From Comamonadaceae bacterium (GTDB taxonomy: Bacteria > Pseudomonadota > Gammaproteobacteria > Burkholderiales > Burkholderiaceae_C), in assembly GCA_947374505.1 (NCBI GenBank), contig CANCCE010000148.1:1-6878 (forward strand): a stretch of 6,878 nucleotides of DNA. The letters run 5' to 3'. Shown in pieces: positions 1-5,993 of this stretch. The stretch's first letter is position 1, and the number at the start of each line of letters is the position of its first letter. The notes below the pieces were generated by a model. The model saw nothing but the letters and a program-made list of their open reading frames with translations, had not been told where the DNA came from and did not search any database. The position numbers and the translations under genes were made by a program.

Positions 1-155
1 AAAAGGTCAGTGTTGTTGAAGGCGCTGTCTGGAGCGGCACCACCGCCCCCTGGACATCTGCACCGTTCATCCGCCGCTACATCGGAGACCGTGCACCGCA
101 AGCACCGTCAGAACTGCTGAAGTGTTTTGACCCTGCCAGTCAGTTGTTCCAATAA
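1..155 (+). CDS. C-terminal fragment of an unidentified convergent gene (partial)
   Basis: Reading from base 3 on the plus strand gives 50 codons without a stop, ending at TAA 153-155; the gene would begin left of the window. The visible peptide has ordinary globular composition, with WSGTTAPWTSAPFIRRYIGD near its start and CFDPASQLFQ at its very end. The other two plus frames stop earlier and read as low-quality, Arg/His/Pro-rich peptides. Codon third positions favour G or C, in keeping with a real gene. I do not recognise the family and assign no function. It ends 17 nt short of the stop of the SMP-30 gene on the opposite strand, so the two genes converge. It could be a chance open frame, because 50 codons is short evidence. 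Confidence 0.5.
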   Translation, partial: KVSVVEGAVWSGTTAPWTSAPFIRRYIGDRAPQAPSELLKCFDPASQLFQ

Positions 156-172
156 TGCCGAAATGAATGTCA

Positions 173-1102
173 TCAACCCTCTGTCGCTGCGGCACGTGAC
201 AAGGGCACCCCCGCCACGTCCATACCAACACGCAAGATATGACCATGGGTTGAGTCGGTGCAATACAGCGCGTCTCCGGCAAGCCCTCCAAAAGCGATGT
301 TGGTGGTTGACGCACCCGCTGGGCCGCGTAAAACAAGTACTGGCTCAGCGCGCTGATTGAGCACCCACACGTAACCTAAACCCGGATTGGCGACCAACAG
401 TCGACCTTGCATGTCGACGGCCAAGCCATCCGGACCACTCGGGCCATAAGAGGTGAAGAATTGGCTAACTTTGGCAACACTGCCATCAGGCAACAAGGGC
501 ACACGCCAAACACAATTACCGCGCGTCACCGCAAGGTACAGCAACTTGCCATCGGGTGACAGCGCGACGCCGTTTGGGCTCGGCACATTCGACAGCAACA
601 GGTCCAGTCGGCCGTCCGGCCGAAGGCGATAAAGCCGGCCGCTCGGATCGTGCAAACCGGTCTGACCTTGGTCAGTGAAGTACAGATTACCAATCGCGTC
701 AAAGATCAAGTCGTTAACACCTCGAAAGCGCTCCGAGTTGCGCCTTTCAAGGAAAGGGGTGACCTGACCGGTAGCGATCTTCAGTGCCATCAAACCATTC
801 TTGTAGTCGGTGATCAACAGCGTGTCTGGGTCGATAAACTTCATGCCATTAGGCTCGCCGTCGTACTCAGCCACCAGTGTCCATTCGCCAGCTTGGTCGA
901 TACGAAAAATACGACCCCATGGAATGTCGCAGACAAATAAGTTGCCCGCGTCATCGAAAACGGGTCCCTCCAAAAACGAGTCGGTGATCTGTCCGCCGCG
1001 GTTGGCCTCAGACCAGGCACTTTTTGTGTGACGCCGAAAATGGACTGGCATACGCGTGAAAATCTCCATCTCGCGGATCTCAGGTGGCGTCAAAAGGAAC
1101 AT
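173..1102 (-). CDS. SMP-30/gluconolactonase family sugar-acid lactonase-like protein
   Basis: The 309-residue product is the usual length for a six-bladed beta-propeller of the SMP-30/gluconolactonase/LRE family, whose members hydrolyse lactones with a bound divalent metal. The four expected metal-ligand positions are visible: Glu45 in EGPVFD, Asn130 in GVNDLIFD, Asn177 in PNGVALSPDGK and Asp225 in GPDGLAVD. Repeated D-x-x-G-N/R-L-x-x-x-D strands (residues 50-59, 135-144, 230-239) mark successive blades. There is no signal peptide, so it should act in the cytoplasm. The ATG at 1102 is preceded by GGGAG seven bases upstream, which supports this start. It is the last gene of the operon, 18 nt after a Bug receptor gene. 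The natural lactone is unknown: sugar lactones and lactones from ring cleavage are both possible, and the family also includes esterases. Family assignment is secure; substrate is not. Confidence 0.93.
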   Translation of the reverse strand: MFLLTPPEIREMEIFTRMPVHFRRHTKSAWSEANRGGQITDSFLEGPVFDDAGNLFVCDIPWGRIFRIDQAGEWTLVAEYDGEPNGMKFIDPDTLLITDYKNGLMALKIATGQVTPFLERRNSERFRGVNDLIFDAIGNLYFTDQGQTGLHDPSGRLYRLRPDGRLDLLLSNVPSPNGVALSPDGKLLYLAVTRGNCVWRVPLLPDGSVAKVSQFFTSYGPSGPDGLAVDMQGRLLVANPGLGYVWVLNQRAEPVLVLRGPAGASTTNIAFGGLAGDALYCTDSTHGHILRVGMDVAGVPLSRAAATEG

Positions 1103-1114
1103 GCAAAAACTCCC
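1103..1114 (-). promoter_or_regulatory. Ribosome binding site and leader of the SMP-30 gene
   Basis: On the minus strand GGGAG (1110-1114) stands seven bases before the ATG at 1102. The ten bases just before the ATG, GAGTTTTTGC, match nine of ten bases of the leader in front of the cyclase-family gene (4282-4291). Confidence 0.7.
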
Positions 1115-1120
1115 AGCGCG

Positions 1121-2122
1121 TTACTGTTTATCAAATGAGGTGTTGGCTGCGATCTTGCCCCACATGACCGTGCTGTCTTGCACTATTTTGGCAAATGCGG
1201 CTGCATTCACTTGCCGGGGTTCTGCGCCCATACCTTCTGCAAACTCCTTCATGTCTGGCGAAACCATGGCCAGCGCAATCTCGGTTTCAAGACGCTTCAA
1301 TACAGCTGCGGGTGTGCCTTTTGGGGCCCACAGCCCTGTCCAGTTCACCACGCCGACGTTCTTCACGCCGGCCTCAGCAAAGGTCGGTACGTTTGGCAGC
1401 ACGGCCAAGCGCTTGTCACCGCTGACGGCTAACAAATGAAGCTTGCCGCCTTTGACATTGCCCATGACCCCCGTGGTGGAGGCAAACTGCATGTCGATGG
1501 TCTTGCTGAGGATGGCTTGCGTTGCCTCGGCAGCCCCTTTGAAAGGCACATGCATGAACTTAGTACCCGTCGCTAATCCTAATGCTTCAGCGGCAAAATG
1601 CGGCGTGGTGCCAGCGCCACCGGTGCCATAGGTGACTTGGGCCGGACGGGCTTTCGCCTCAGTGAGCAGGTCTTGCAGTGTCTTGTACTGACTGTTGGCA
1701 TTGACGACTAACGCCATGGGTGCAAAAACATAGGCGCCAACAGGCAACAGGTCGTTGGCGTGATCAAAGGGCAGCTTCTTAAAAATATGCGGCAGCAAGG
1801 CATAGGTCGTGTCGTTAGCGACCAGGGTGTAGCCGTCGGGCTCGGCCCGAGTCACCTGCAACACGGCGATGGTGCCGGTGGCCCCTGGCTTGTTTTCAAC
1901 GATGAAACTCTGGCCGGTTTGCTGGGTTAGCTTTTGGGCCATCTTGCGGGTAACCACGTCAACCGCGCCGCCAGGACCATACGGCACGACGATTTTGACG
2001 GGCTTGTTAGGCCAGGCATCTTGGGCGAATGCTGGGCTGCCGGTGGCGATGGCTACAGTGGCGATGCAACAAAGGACTGCGGCTGAAAGTCGAGGCAAAG
2101 AAGCAACGGTAAACGTCATCAT
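1121..2122 (-). CDS. Bug-family periplasmic solute receptor (TctC-type), second full copy
   Basis: This is a 333-residue tripartite tricarboxylate transporter receptor (Bug/TctC family), a periplasmic protein that captures a small organic acid for a TctA/TctB membrane pair. Residues 1-33 form a Sec signal peptide with an AFA-Q cleavage site (Ala33/Gln34). Family landmarks follow: KIVVPYGPGGAVD (43-55), ENKPGATGTIA (76-86), HVPFKG (191-196) and LPNVPTFAEAG (242-252). The start is the first of two adjacent ATG codons (2122 and 2119). AGGA lies six bases upstream, and the signal peptide begins directly after it. A longer open frame reaching 2275 would overlap the upstream receptor and put about 51 non-signal residues in front, so it is rejected. 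The loop PYGPGGAVD differs from that of both other receptors here, which suggests a different ligand. The ligand cannot be named from sequence. Confidence 0.94.
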   Translation of the reverse strand: MMTFTVASLPRLSAAVLCCIATVAIATGSPAFAQDAWPNKPVKIVVPYGPGGAVDVVTRKMAQKLTQQTGQSFIVENKPGATGTIAVLQVTRAEPDGYTLVANDTTYALLPHIFKKLPFDHANDLLPVGAYVFAPMALVVNANSQYKTLQDLLTEAKARPAQVTYGTGGAGTTPHFAAEALGLATGTKFMHVPFKGAAEATQAILSKTIDMQFASTTGVMGNVKGGKLHLLAVSGDKRLAVLPNVPTFAEAGVKNVGVVNWTGLWAPKGTPAAVLKRLETEIALAMVSPDMKEFAEGMGAEPRQVNAAAFAKIVQDSTVMWGKIAANTSFDKQ

Positions 2123-2128
2123 GATTGT

Positions 2129-2132
2129 TCCT
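2129..2132 (-). promoter_or_regulatory. Ribosome binding site deciding the start of the second Bug gene
   Basis: AGGA on the minus strand lies six bases before ATG 2122 and nine before ATG 2119. It supports initiation here rather than at the far-upstream in-frame ATG at 2275. Confidence 0.65.
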
Positions 2133-2163
2133 GAATTGATAAGAGTGGTTTCAAGAGAGGATT

Positions 2164-2179
2164 GATGGATGAATGGATG
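2164..2179. repeat. Short tetranucleotide repeat between two Bug genes
   Basis: The plus strand reads GATG GATG AATG GATG, four units with one mismatch, inside the 65-nt gap between the two Bug genes. The gap (2123-2187) is one of only two in the operon longer than 20 nt. Apart from this repeat and the AGGA site, I see no hairpin or convincing promoter in it. Confidence 0.55.
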
Positions 2180-2187
2180 GCCGGGGG

Positions 2188-3198
2188 TCATTCGGTTTTC
2201 AAATTGAGTTCTCGTGCAAGTTGTGTGTAGCTGCTCACCTCGCGCTCCATTTGCGCGGTGAAGGGTGCGCCACACAGGCTCTGAGCATCCATTCCAAGGC
2301 CGTTCATTTTTTCCAAGGTCGCAGGGGCGCGGGCAAAGTCACTGGCAACGCGATGCAAAACAGCGACGATTGCAGCCGGCGTATTGGCTGGCGCAAGCAG
2401 TCCATACCAAGCATCGGCCGCATAACCCCTGACACCCGCCTCACCAAATGTCGGTACACCGGGAAGCAAGGTTGTGCGCTGTGAAGATGACACTGCCAAC
2501 GCAGTGAGCTTGCCAGCTTGCACTTGCGTCATCACTGAGCCCAGTGTGGCGAACGAGCTATCGACCTGACCGCCCATCAGATCGATGACTGCAGGGGCCG
2601 CTCCCTTGTAGGGAATATGGTTCATGGAGATGCCCGTCAAGCGGGTGAATTGTTCACTGGCAAAGTGTCCCGAGCTGCCGGTTCCGGGCGTTGCGTATGT
2701 CCTCTTGCCCGGCTGCGACTTGACCTGCGCCAGAAACCCTTCCAAGGTCTTGACCGGCATGGCAGGACCGACCACCAGCACCGTTGGACTGGCCGCCAGT
2801 GTGCAAATTGGCTGGAATGATTTCACCGCATCAAACTTGACCCGCGCGCTGTACAGCGCAGGGATCATGGTGTGGTTGGTTGCACCCAACAGCAAGGTGT
2901 AGCCGTCAGCCACACTGGCAGCAACAGCATCAGCCGCGAGTATGGAGTTCGCACCCGGTTTGTTGTCCACAATGAAGGGCTGACCCAGCGCCCGAGTGGC
3001 GTGATCAGCGAAGGCGCGCGCCACCACATCGGTGGGACCACCCGCTGAAAATCCGACGATCAAGCGCACAGGTTTTGACGGATAGGCCGCAGGGGTTTGT
3101 GCCTCAGCGTTGCCAGCAAGGCCAGCCACAATCACACCCATAGCGGCAAGTAAAGGAACGCGTTGAATCATTTTTTGGCAATATTTGAGGTGTTTCAT
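2188..3198 (-). CDS. Bug-family periplasmic solute receptor (TctC-type), first full copy
   Basis: The 336-residue product is a second complete Bug/TctC receptor. The N-terminus is a signal peptide with basic residues (Lys2, Lys5, Lys9, Arg13), a hydrophobic stretch about 14-29 and an AEA-Q cleavage site (Ala33/Gln34). Landmarks are LIVGFSAGGPTD (46-57), VDNKPGANSILAAD (77-90), HIPYKG (194-199) and LLPGVPTFGEAG. The binding-loop motifs depart from the common family form: GFSAGGPTD replaces PYPAGGxxD, and NKPGANSILA replaces NKxGATGTIG. A ligand unlike that of its neighbours is therefore likely. The ATG at 3198 is six bases after the stop of the cyclase-family gene and has no Shine-Dalgarno sequence, so translation probably depends on re-initiation. 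Met10 (ATG at 3171) is an alternative start that would leave a shorter but workable signal peptide; it too lacks an obvious ribosome site. Confidence 0.94.
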   Translation of the reverse strand: MKHLKYCQKMIQRVPLLAAMGVIVAGLAGNAEAQTPAAYPSKPVRLIVGFSAGGPTDVVARAFADHATRALGQPFIVDNKPGANSILAADAVAASVADGYTLLLGATNHTMIPALYSARVKFDAVKSFQPICTLAASPTVLVVGPAMPVKTLEGFLAQVKSQPGKRTYATPGTGSSGHFASEQFTRLTGISMNHIPYKGAAPAVIDLMGGQVDSSFATLGSVMTQVQAGKLTALAVSSSQRTTLLPGVPTFGEAGVRGYAADAWYGLLAPANTPAAIVAVLHRVASDFARAPATLEKMNGLGMDAQSLCGAPFTAQMEREVSSYTQLARELNLKTE

Positions 3199-3204
3199 AG
3201 GGGT

Positions 3205-4281
3205 TTAAACCGTTGCAATAGGGGTTGTCGGCGAACCAGCAGCGCCTGGCAGGCGCAGTGGTGGTGCGGTCAATAAAAATCGGCTTCTGCCATGGGTTCG
3301 CAACCAGCGCGCCAACGGTGTCAGCCACCAGAGTTCACCGAGGTGGATGCCGTTCTTGAACAGGCAGTGCTCATGCAGCGGCAAACGAGGCCCGCGAATT
3401 CGCGTATCGCCCACCCCAAGCGGTTTGGCTTGCACCAATTCGACAGCCGGGTTGTCAGAAATCAAACACGCCAGCTTCACATCGACGATCCAGTTCAGCA
3501 GCTTTGGGTCGTTGCCATCAAGACCGCTACCGGTTTCATGCAGCAACTTGACATCCGGTTGACGGTTCATCGCCATCAACATGTCAGCAAAGCCGGTGTG
3601 CAGACAGACCATGTCTCCGACCTCAATCTGCACGTGATCAGCATCTAGGATGCGCATCAATCGTTCGTAACCGACGGCCTCCCGGTGACGTCCGACATGG
3701 TGCTCAAGGTCGACCATCACACCGCGCCCTTGTGCACCATGCCCGGCCAAATTTTCAATGCCAAGGGCCGCAGCGTTGGGCCCGGGAAAACGTGCCCAAT
3801 CGGCGATGGCGTGCGGGTCTTCGGTTGCCGCATGAATGTCCACACCCGCGCGATAGCCGTTGTAAAAAACGGCCTCTGCATGACCGTCACCATCCGCATC
3901 AAAACGGCTGCCCATGTGAGCCAAGCTATCCCACTGCGTCGAATACTGGGTGTTCATCAGCAGCACGTCGTCGCACACCACGTCTGTCGTGTCGACTGCT
4001 TCGCTGGCGTATGACCAGCAGAACCCCTGTTGGCCGGCGCTCTTTCCATCACGCAAGGTGGAGAAGCGTTGTGCAGGCAGTCGGCGCGGGTTCAGCGCCA
4101 TACCACCAGGAACATCCAGCGGCAGAGAAAGGCAAAAGGTCAGTCCCACTTTGACTTCTGTAACAGCTTGCAGAACTTTGGCGGCATCCACTAGGTTCAT
4201 GCGGCCGAGTTGATCGTCTGGGCCGAACTCGCCCCATCGACTGCCCGGTGGTGCTTGCTTCCAGCGTGGTGAGAATGTCAT
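3205..4281 (-). CDS. Cyclase-family (KynB-like fold) metal-dependent hydrolase, long form
   Basis: The 358-residue product belongs to the cyclase family (Pfam PF04199), which includes kynurenine formamidase and isatin hydrolase, manganese- or zinc-dependent enzymes that hydrolyse amide, lactam or lactone-like bonds. It is much longer than the roughly 210-residue KynB type. The family's HxGTHxDxxxH metal motif appears as QYSTQWDSLAH (112-122): Asp118 and His122 are kept, while Gln112 and Gln116 stand where histidines are usual. FDADGDGHAE and FYNGYRAG follow (127-146). The C-terminal part has GDMVCLHTGF (222-231), LPLHEHCLFKNG (300-311) with candidate catalytic His303 or His305, Glu316, and a typical APPLRLPGAAGSPTTPIA ending. 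There is no signal peptide, so it is cytoplasmic. It starts 14 nt after the dehydrogenase gene. KynB itself is unlikely given length and motif; the substrate is unknown. Confidence 0.9.
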   Translation of the reverse strand: MTFSPRWKQAPPGSRWGEFGPDDQLGRMNLVDAAKVLQAVTEVKVGLTFCLSLPLDVPGGMALNPRRLPAQRFSTLRDGKSAGQQGFCWSYASEAVDTTDVVCDDVLLMNTQYSTQWDSLAHMGSRFDADGDGHAEAVFYNGYRAGVDIHAATEDPHAIADWARFPGPNAAALGIENLAGHGAQGRGVMVDLEHHVGRHREAVGYERLMRILDADHVQIEVGDMVCLHTGFADMLMAMNRQPDVKLLHETGSGLDGNDPKLLNWIVDVKLACLISDNPAVELVQAKPLGVGDTRIRGPRLPLHEHCLFKNGIHLGELWWLTPLARWLRTHGRSRFLLTAPPLRLPGAAGSPTTPIATV

Positions 4282-4293
4282 GTAAAAACTCTT
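4282..4293 (-). promoter_or_regulatory. Leader and weak ribosome binding site of the cyclase-family gene
   Basis: AAGAG (4289-4293 on the minus strand) lies seven bases before the ATG at 4281. The ten bases next to the ATG, GAGTTTTTAC, repeat the leader of the SMP-30 gene (1103-1112) with one mismatch. Confidence 0.5.
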
Positions 4294-4295
4294 AC

Positions 4296-5264
4296 TCAGT
4301 TCACTGACTCAGGGGCCACACCCTCAATCACAGCGCGTACGTTACGCGCTGCGGCTGTGCCCATGTTGATGTAGGCATCGCTCGTGACACCGCCAATGTG
4401 CGGACTGAGGATGAAGCCGGGCTGCTGTTGAAACGGGTGCTTTGCCGTCATCGGTTCAACGGCAAAGCTATCGAGTCCCGCAGCTTTCACTTGTCCTGAC
4501 TGGACTGCGGCGAGCAAGTCAGCTTCGTTGACCAAGCCACCGCGCGCCGTGTTGACGATGATCACACCAGGCTTGCAACGGGCCAAGGTGTCTGAGTTCA
4601 AAAGACCTTGGTTTTCTTGGGTCAGCGGGCAATGCAGTGAGATGGCATCCGACTCGCGCCAAATGGTTTCCAAGTCCACACTTTGCAGGAAATCTGGAAG
4701 ATTTTTAGCATAAGGGTCGTAACCCATCACGCGCATCCCCAGGGCTTCGGCCATCTTGGCAAAGCGCAGGCCGATAGCGCCCAGCCCCACCAGTCCGATC
4801 GTGCGGCCACCCAGCTCGAGGCTTTTGTGCATGGCTTTGTCCCAGTTGCCAGCGTGCATGCGGGCGTCTAGACTGATCACTGATTTAGCGCAAGCCAGCA
4901 ACAAAGCGAGTGCCTGCTCTGCCACTGCCGCAGCGTTGGCGCCGACAGCGGCCTTGACGGCGATGCCACGGCTTGTCGCCGCCACTGTGTCGATGGTGTC
5001 GGTGCCGCTTCCGTGTTTGGAAATGACTTTGAGGGAAGGCGCTGCCTCCATCGCCGCGGCACCTACCTTGCTGTAACGGACGATGATCGCCGCGGGGTCA
5101 TGGCGCTGACACAGGGCGACGATGTCATCTTCAGTCGGCGTCTTGCCTGCATAAATGACATCGTAGTCAGCCAATAACGCCAATGCTTGCGGCGCGAGAT
5201 CGGCAGCAGTCACAAGTACGACTGGTTTTTGGACGGCCGCGATAGTGGCCGGTAAGGCGCTCAC
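4296..5264 (-). CDS. D-2-hydroxyacid dehydrogenase (NAD-dependent, PGDH/GHRB-like)
   Basis: The 322-residue product is a complete D-isomer-specific 2-hydroxyacid dehydrogenase, which interconverts a 2-oxo acid and a D-2-hydroxy acid with NAD(P). A catalytic domain is split around the nucleotide domain. SKHGSGTDTID (82-92) is the substrate-side loop. The Rossmann motif GLGAIG (160-165) is followed by Asp183 at the end of the second strand, which favours NAD over NADP. The catalytic triad is Arg241 in NTARGG, Glu270 in DSFAVEP and His289 in SPHIGG. I start it at the GTG at 5264, which overlaps the TGA of the upstream gene (GTGA) and has GGAGAG five bases before it. The in-frame ATG at 5318 would add 18 Cys/Arg-rich residues inside the upstream gene. 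There is no C-terminal ACT regulatory domain, so a biosynthetic SerA role is unlikely. The operon setting points to catabolism of a hydroxy acid. Confidence 0.93.
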   Translation of the reverse strand: MSALPATIAAVQKPVVLVTAADLAPQALALLADYDVIYAGKTPTEDDIVALCQRHDPAAIIVRYSKVGAAAMEAAPSLKVISKHGSGTDTIDTVAATSRGIAVKAAVGANAAAVAEQALALLLACAKSVISLDARMHAGNWDKAMHKSLELGGRTIGLVGLGAIGLRFAKMAEALGMRVMGYDPYAKNLPDFLQSVDLETIWRESDAISLHCPLTQENQGLLNSDTLARCKPGVIIVNTARGGLVNEADLLAAVQSGQVKAAGLDSFAVEPMTAKHPFQQQPGFILSPHIGGVTSDAYINMGTAAARNVRAVIEGVAPESVN

Positions 5265-5947
5265 AGTGTCTCTCCGTCTTTCAGCATGCCTGCAGCACGC
5301 AGGGCCGCAGGCAGCCACTTGGACGCGGTGTCACCGCTCGCAATAGCGTCGAGTCGGGCGGCTTCGTCGGCCACCTTTTTGTCAGCCAGCGCCATCATGG
5401 CTGGCGCTTTGTCACGCTCAATGACCACCACGCCGTCAGCGTCGCCGACGATCAGGTCGCCCGGGCAGACCGTGGTGCCGCCGGCGCAAATCGGGTGGTT
5501 GATGCGCCCTGGCACGTACTTGGTTGGGCCGGCCGGATTAAAACCAGCGCTGAACACCGGAAAGCCCAAGTCCAGCAGTTCGACTCTGTCACGAATGGCC
5601 GCGTCGACGACGACGCCTGCAATGCCTAATTTTTTGCAGGCACTGAGCATCAGTGTGCCCATCAGGGCCGCGGTTTGGTCGCCCTTGCCATCAATCACCA
5701 GTACGTCGCCGGGTCGCGCCAGCGCGATCGCGGCATGGATCATCAGGTTGTCGCCGGGACGGACTTCAACGGTGAAGGCTGGACCGGCCACGGTCATGGC
5801 GTGGTGCACCGGCGCAATGCGCGAATGCATGGTGCCACGTCGACCCGCCACGTCGGCCAAGATAGCCGCTTGAAAGGTGCTGGCTTTTTTAACAACGTCA
5901 GGTGACACACGTTGGATGTCACGGATGATTTCAGGTAATTGGGTCAT
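5261..5947 (-). CDS. RraA-like 4-hydroxy-4-methyl-2-oxoglutarate/CHA aldolase or oxaloacetate decarboxylase
   Basis: The 228-residue product belongs to the RraA-like family (Pfam PF03737). Many catabolic members split 4-hydroxy-4-methyl-2-oxoglutarate or 4-carboxy-4-hydroxy-2-oxoadipate by retro-aldol reaction and decarboxylate oxaloacetate, using a divalent metal. The core is visible: RPGDNLMIHAAIALARPGDV (63-82) with VIDGKGD after it, GTLMLSACKKLGIAGVVVD (97-115), and the active-site Arg119-Asp120-x2-Glu123. The E. coli ribonuclease regulator RraA has Arg-Gln here, so this looks like an enzyme and the automatic label 'regulator of RNase E' or 'dimethylmenaquinone methyltransferase' would mislead. 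Thr98 stands 21 residues before Arg119, where the Pseudomonas putida aldolase has a metal-site Asp. DAAIRD replaces the usual DGxxRD. No clear ribosome site precedes the ATG at 5947. Its stop overlaps the dehydrogenase start, implying coupled production. Confidence 0.9.
   Translation of the reverse strand: MTQLPEIIRDIQRVSPDVVKKASTFQAAILADVAGRRGTMHSRIAPVHHAMTVAGPAFTVEVRPGDNLMIHAAIALARPGDVLVIDGKGDQTAALMGTLMLSACKKLGIAGVVVDAAIRDRVELLDLGFPVFSAGFNPAGPTKYVPGRINHPICAGGTTVCPGDLIVGDADGVVVIERDKAPAMMALADKKVADEAARLDAIASGDTASKWLPAALRAAGMLKDGETL
5270..5275 (-). promoter_or_regulatory. Ribosome binding site deciding the GTG start of the dehydrogenase
   Basis: GGAGAG on the minus strand sits inside the last codons of the RraA-like gene, five bases before the GTG at 5264. 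This fixes the dehydrogenase start at the stop-start overlap GTGA (5261-5264). Confidence 0.75.
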
Positions 5948-5993
5948 AGTGGTTTGAGCTCAGTCAGAGAGTTGGAGGAATAAAAAAGATGTT
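5948..5993. other. 46-nt gap between the first Bug gene and the RraA-like gene
   Basis: On the minus strand this gap holds a CTTTTTTATT run shortly after the Bug stop, then pyrimidine-rich sequence and a GAGCTC palindrome. I find no good Shine-Dalgarno sequence before the ATG at 5947. The T-run is not directly preceded by a GC-rich stem, so I do not call a terminator. Confidence 0.4.

Noticed and set aside
67..336. 89-codon minus-strand frame overlapping the end of the SMP-30 gene
   Set aside because: It mostly overlaps the conserved propeller gene in another frame, and its Cys/Trp/Arg-rich peptide has no recognisable features.
127..360. 77-codon plus-strand frame
   Set aside because: It is antisense to the SMP-30 gene and has an implausible Arg/His-rich composition.
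2123..2275. In-frame N-terminal extension of the second Bug gene starting at the ATG at 2275
   Set aside because: It overlaps the upstream receptor gene, adds 51 residues with no signal-peptide character, and ATG 2122 has an AGGA site and is followed at once by a good signal peptide.
3203..3210. GTTTAAAC palindrome as an operator
   Set aside because: It is short, sits on a stop codon inside the operon and has no second copy in the window.
3870..3900. EF-hand calcium site in the cyclase-family protein (DADGDG, residues 128-133)
   Set aside because: The loop lacks the Glu at position 12 (Phe is there), and an Asp-rich turn at this place seems to be part of the long-form cyclase sequence, not a separate domain.
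5265..5318. In-frame N-terminal extension of the dehydrogenase from the ATG at 5318
   Set aside because: The 18 extra residues are Cys/Arg-rich, lie inside the RraA-like gene, and the GTG at 5264 has a strong, well-spaced ribosome site.
5286..5873. 195-codon plus-strand open frame
   Set aside because: It is antisense to the RraA-like gene, is low-complexity (Ser/Ala/Pro-rich), and matches no family I know; it reflects the composition of the true gene on the other strand.
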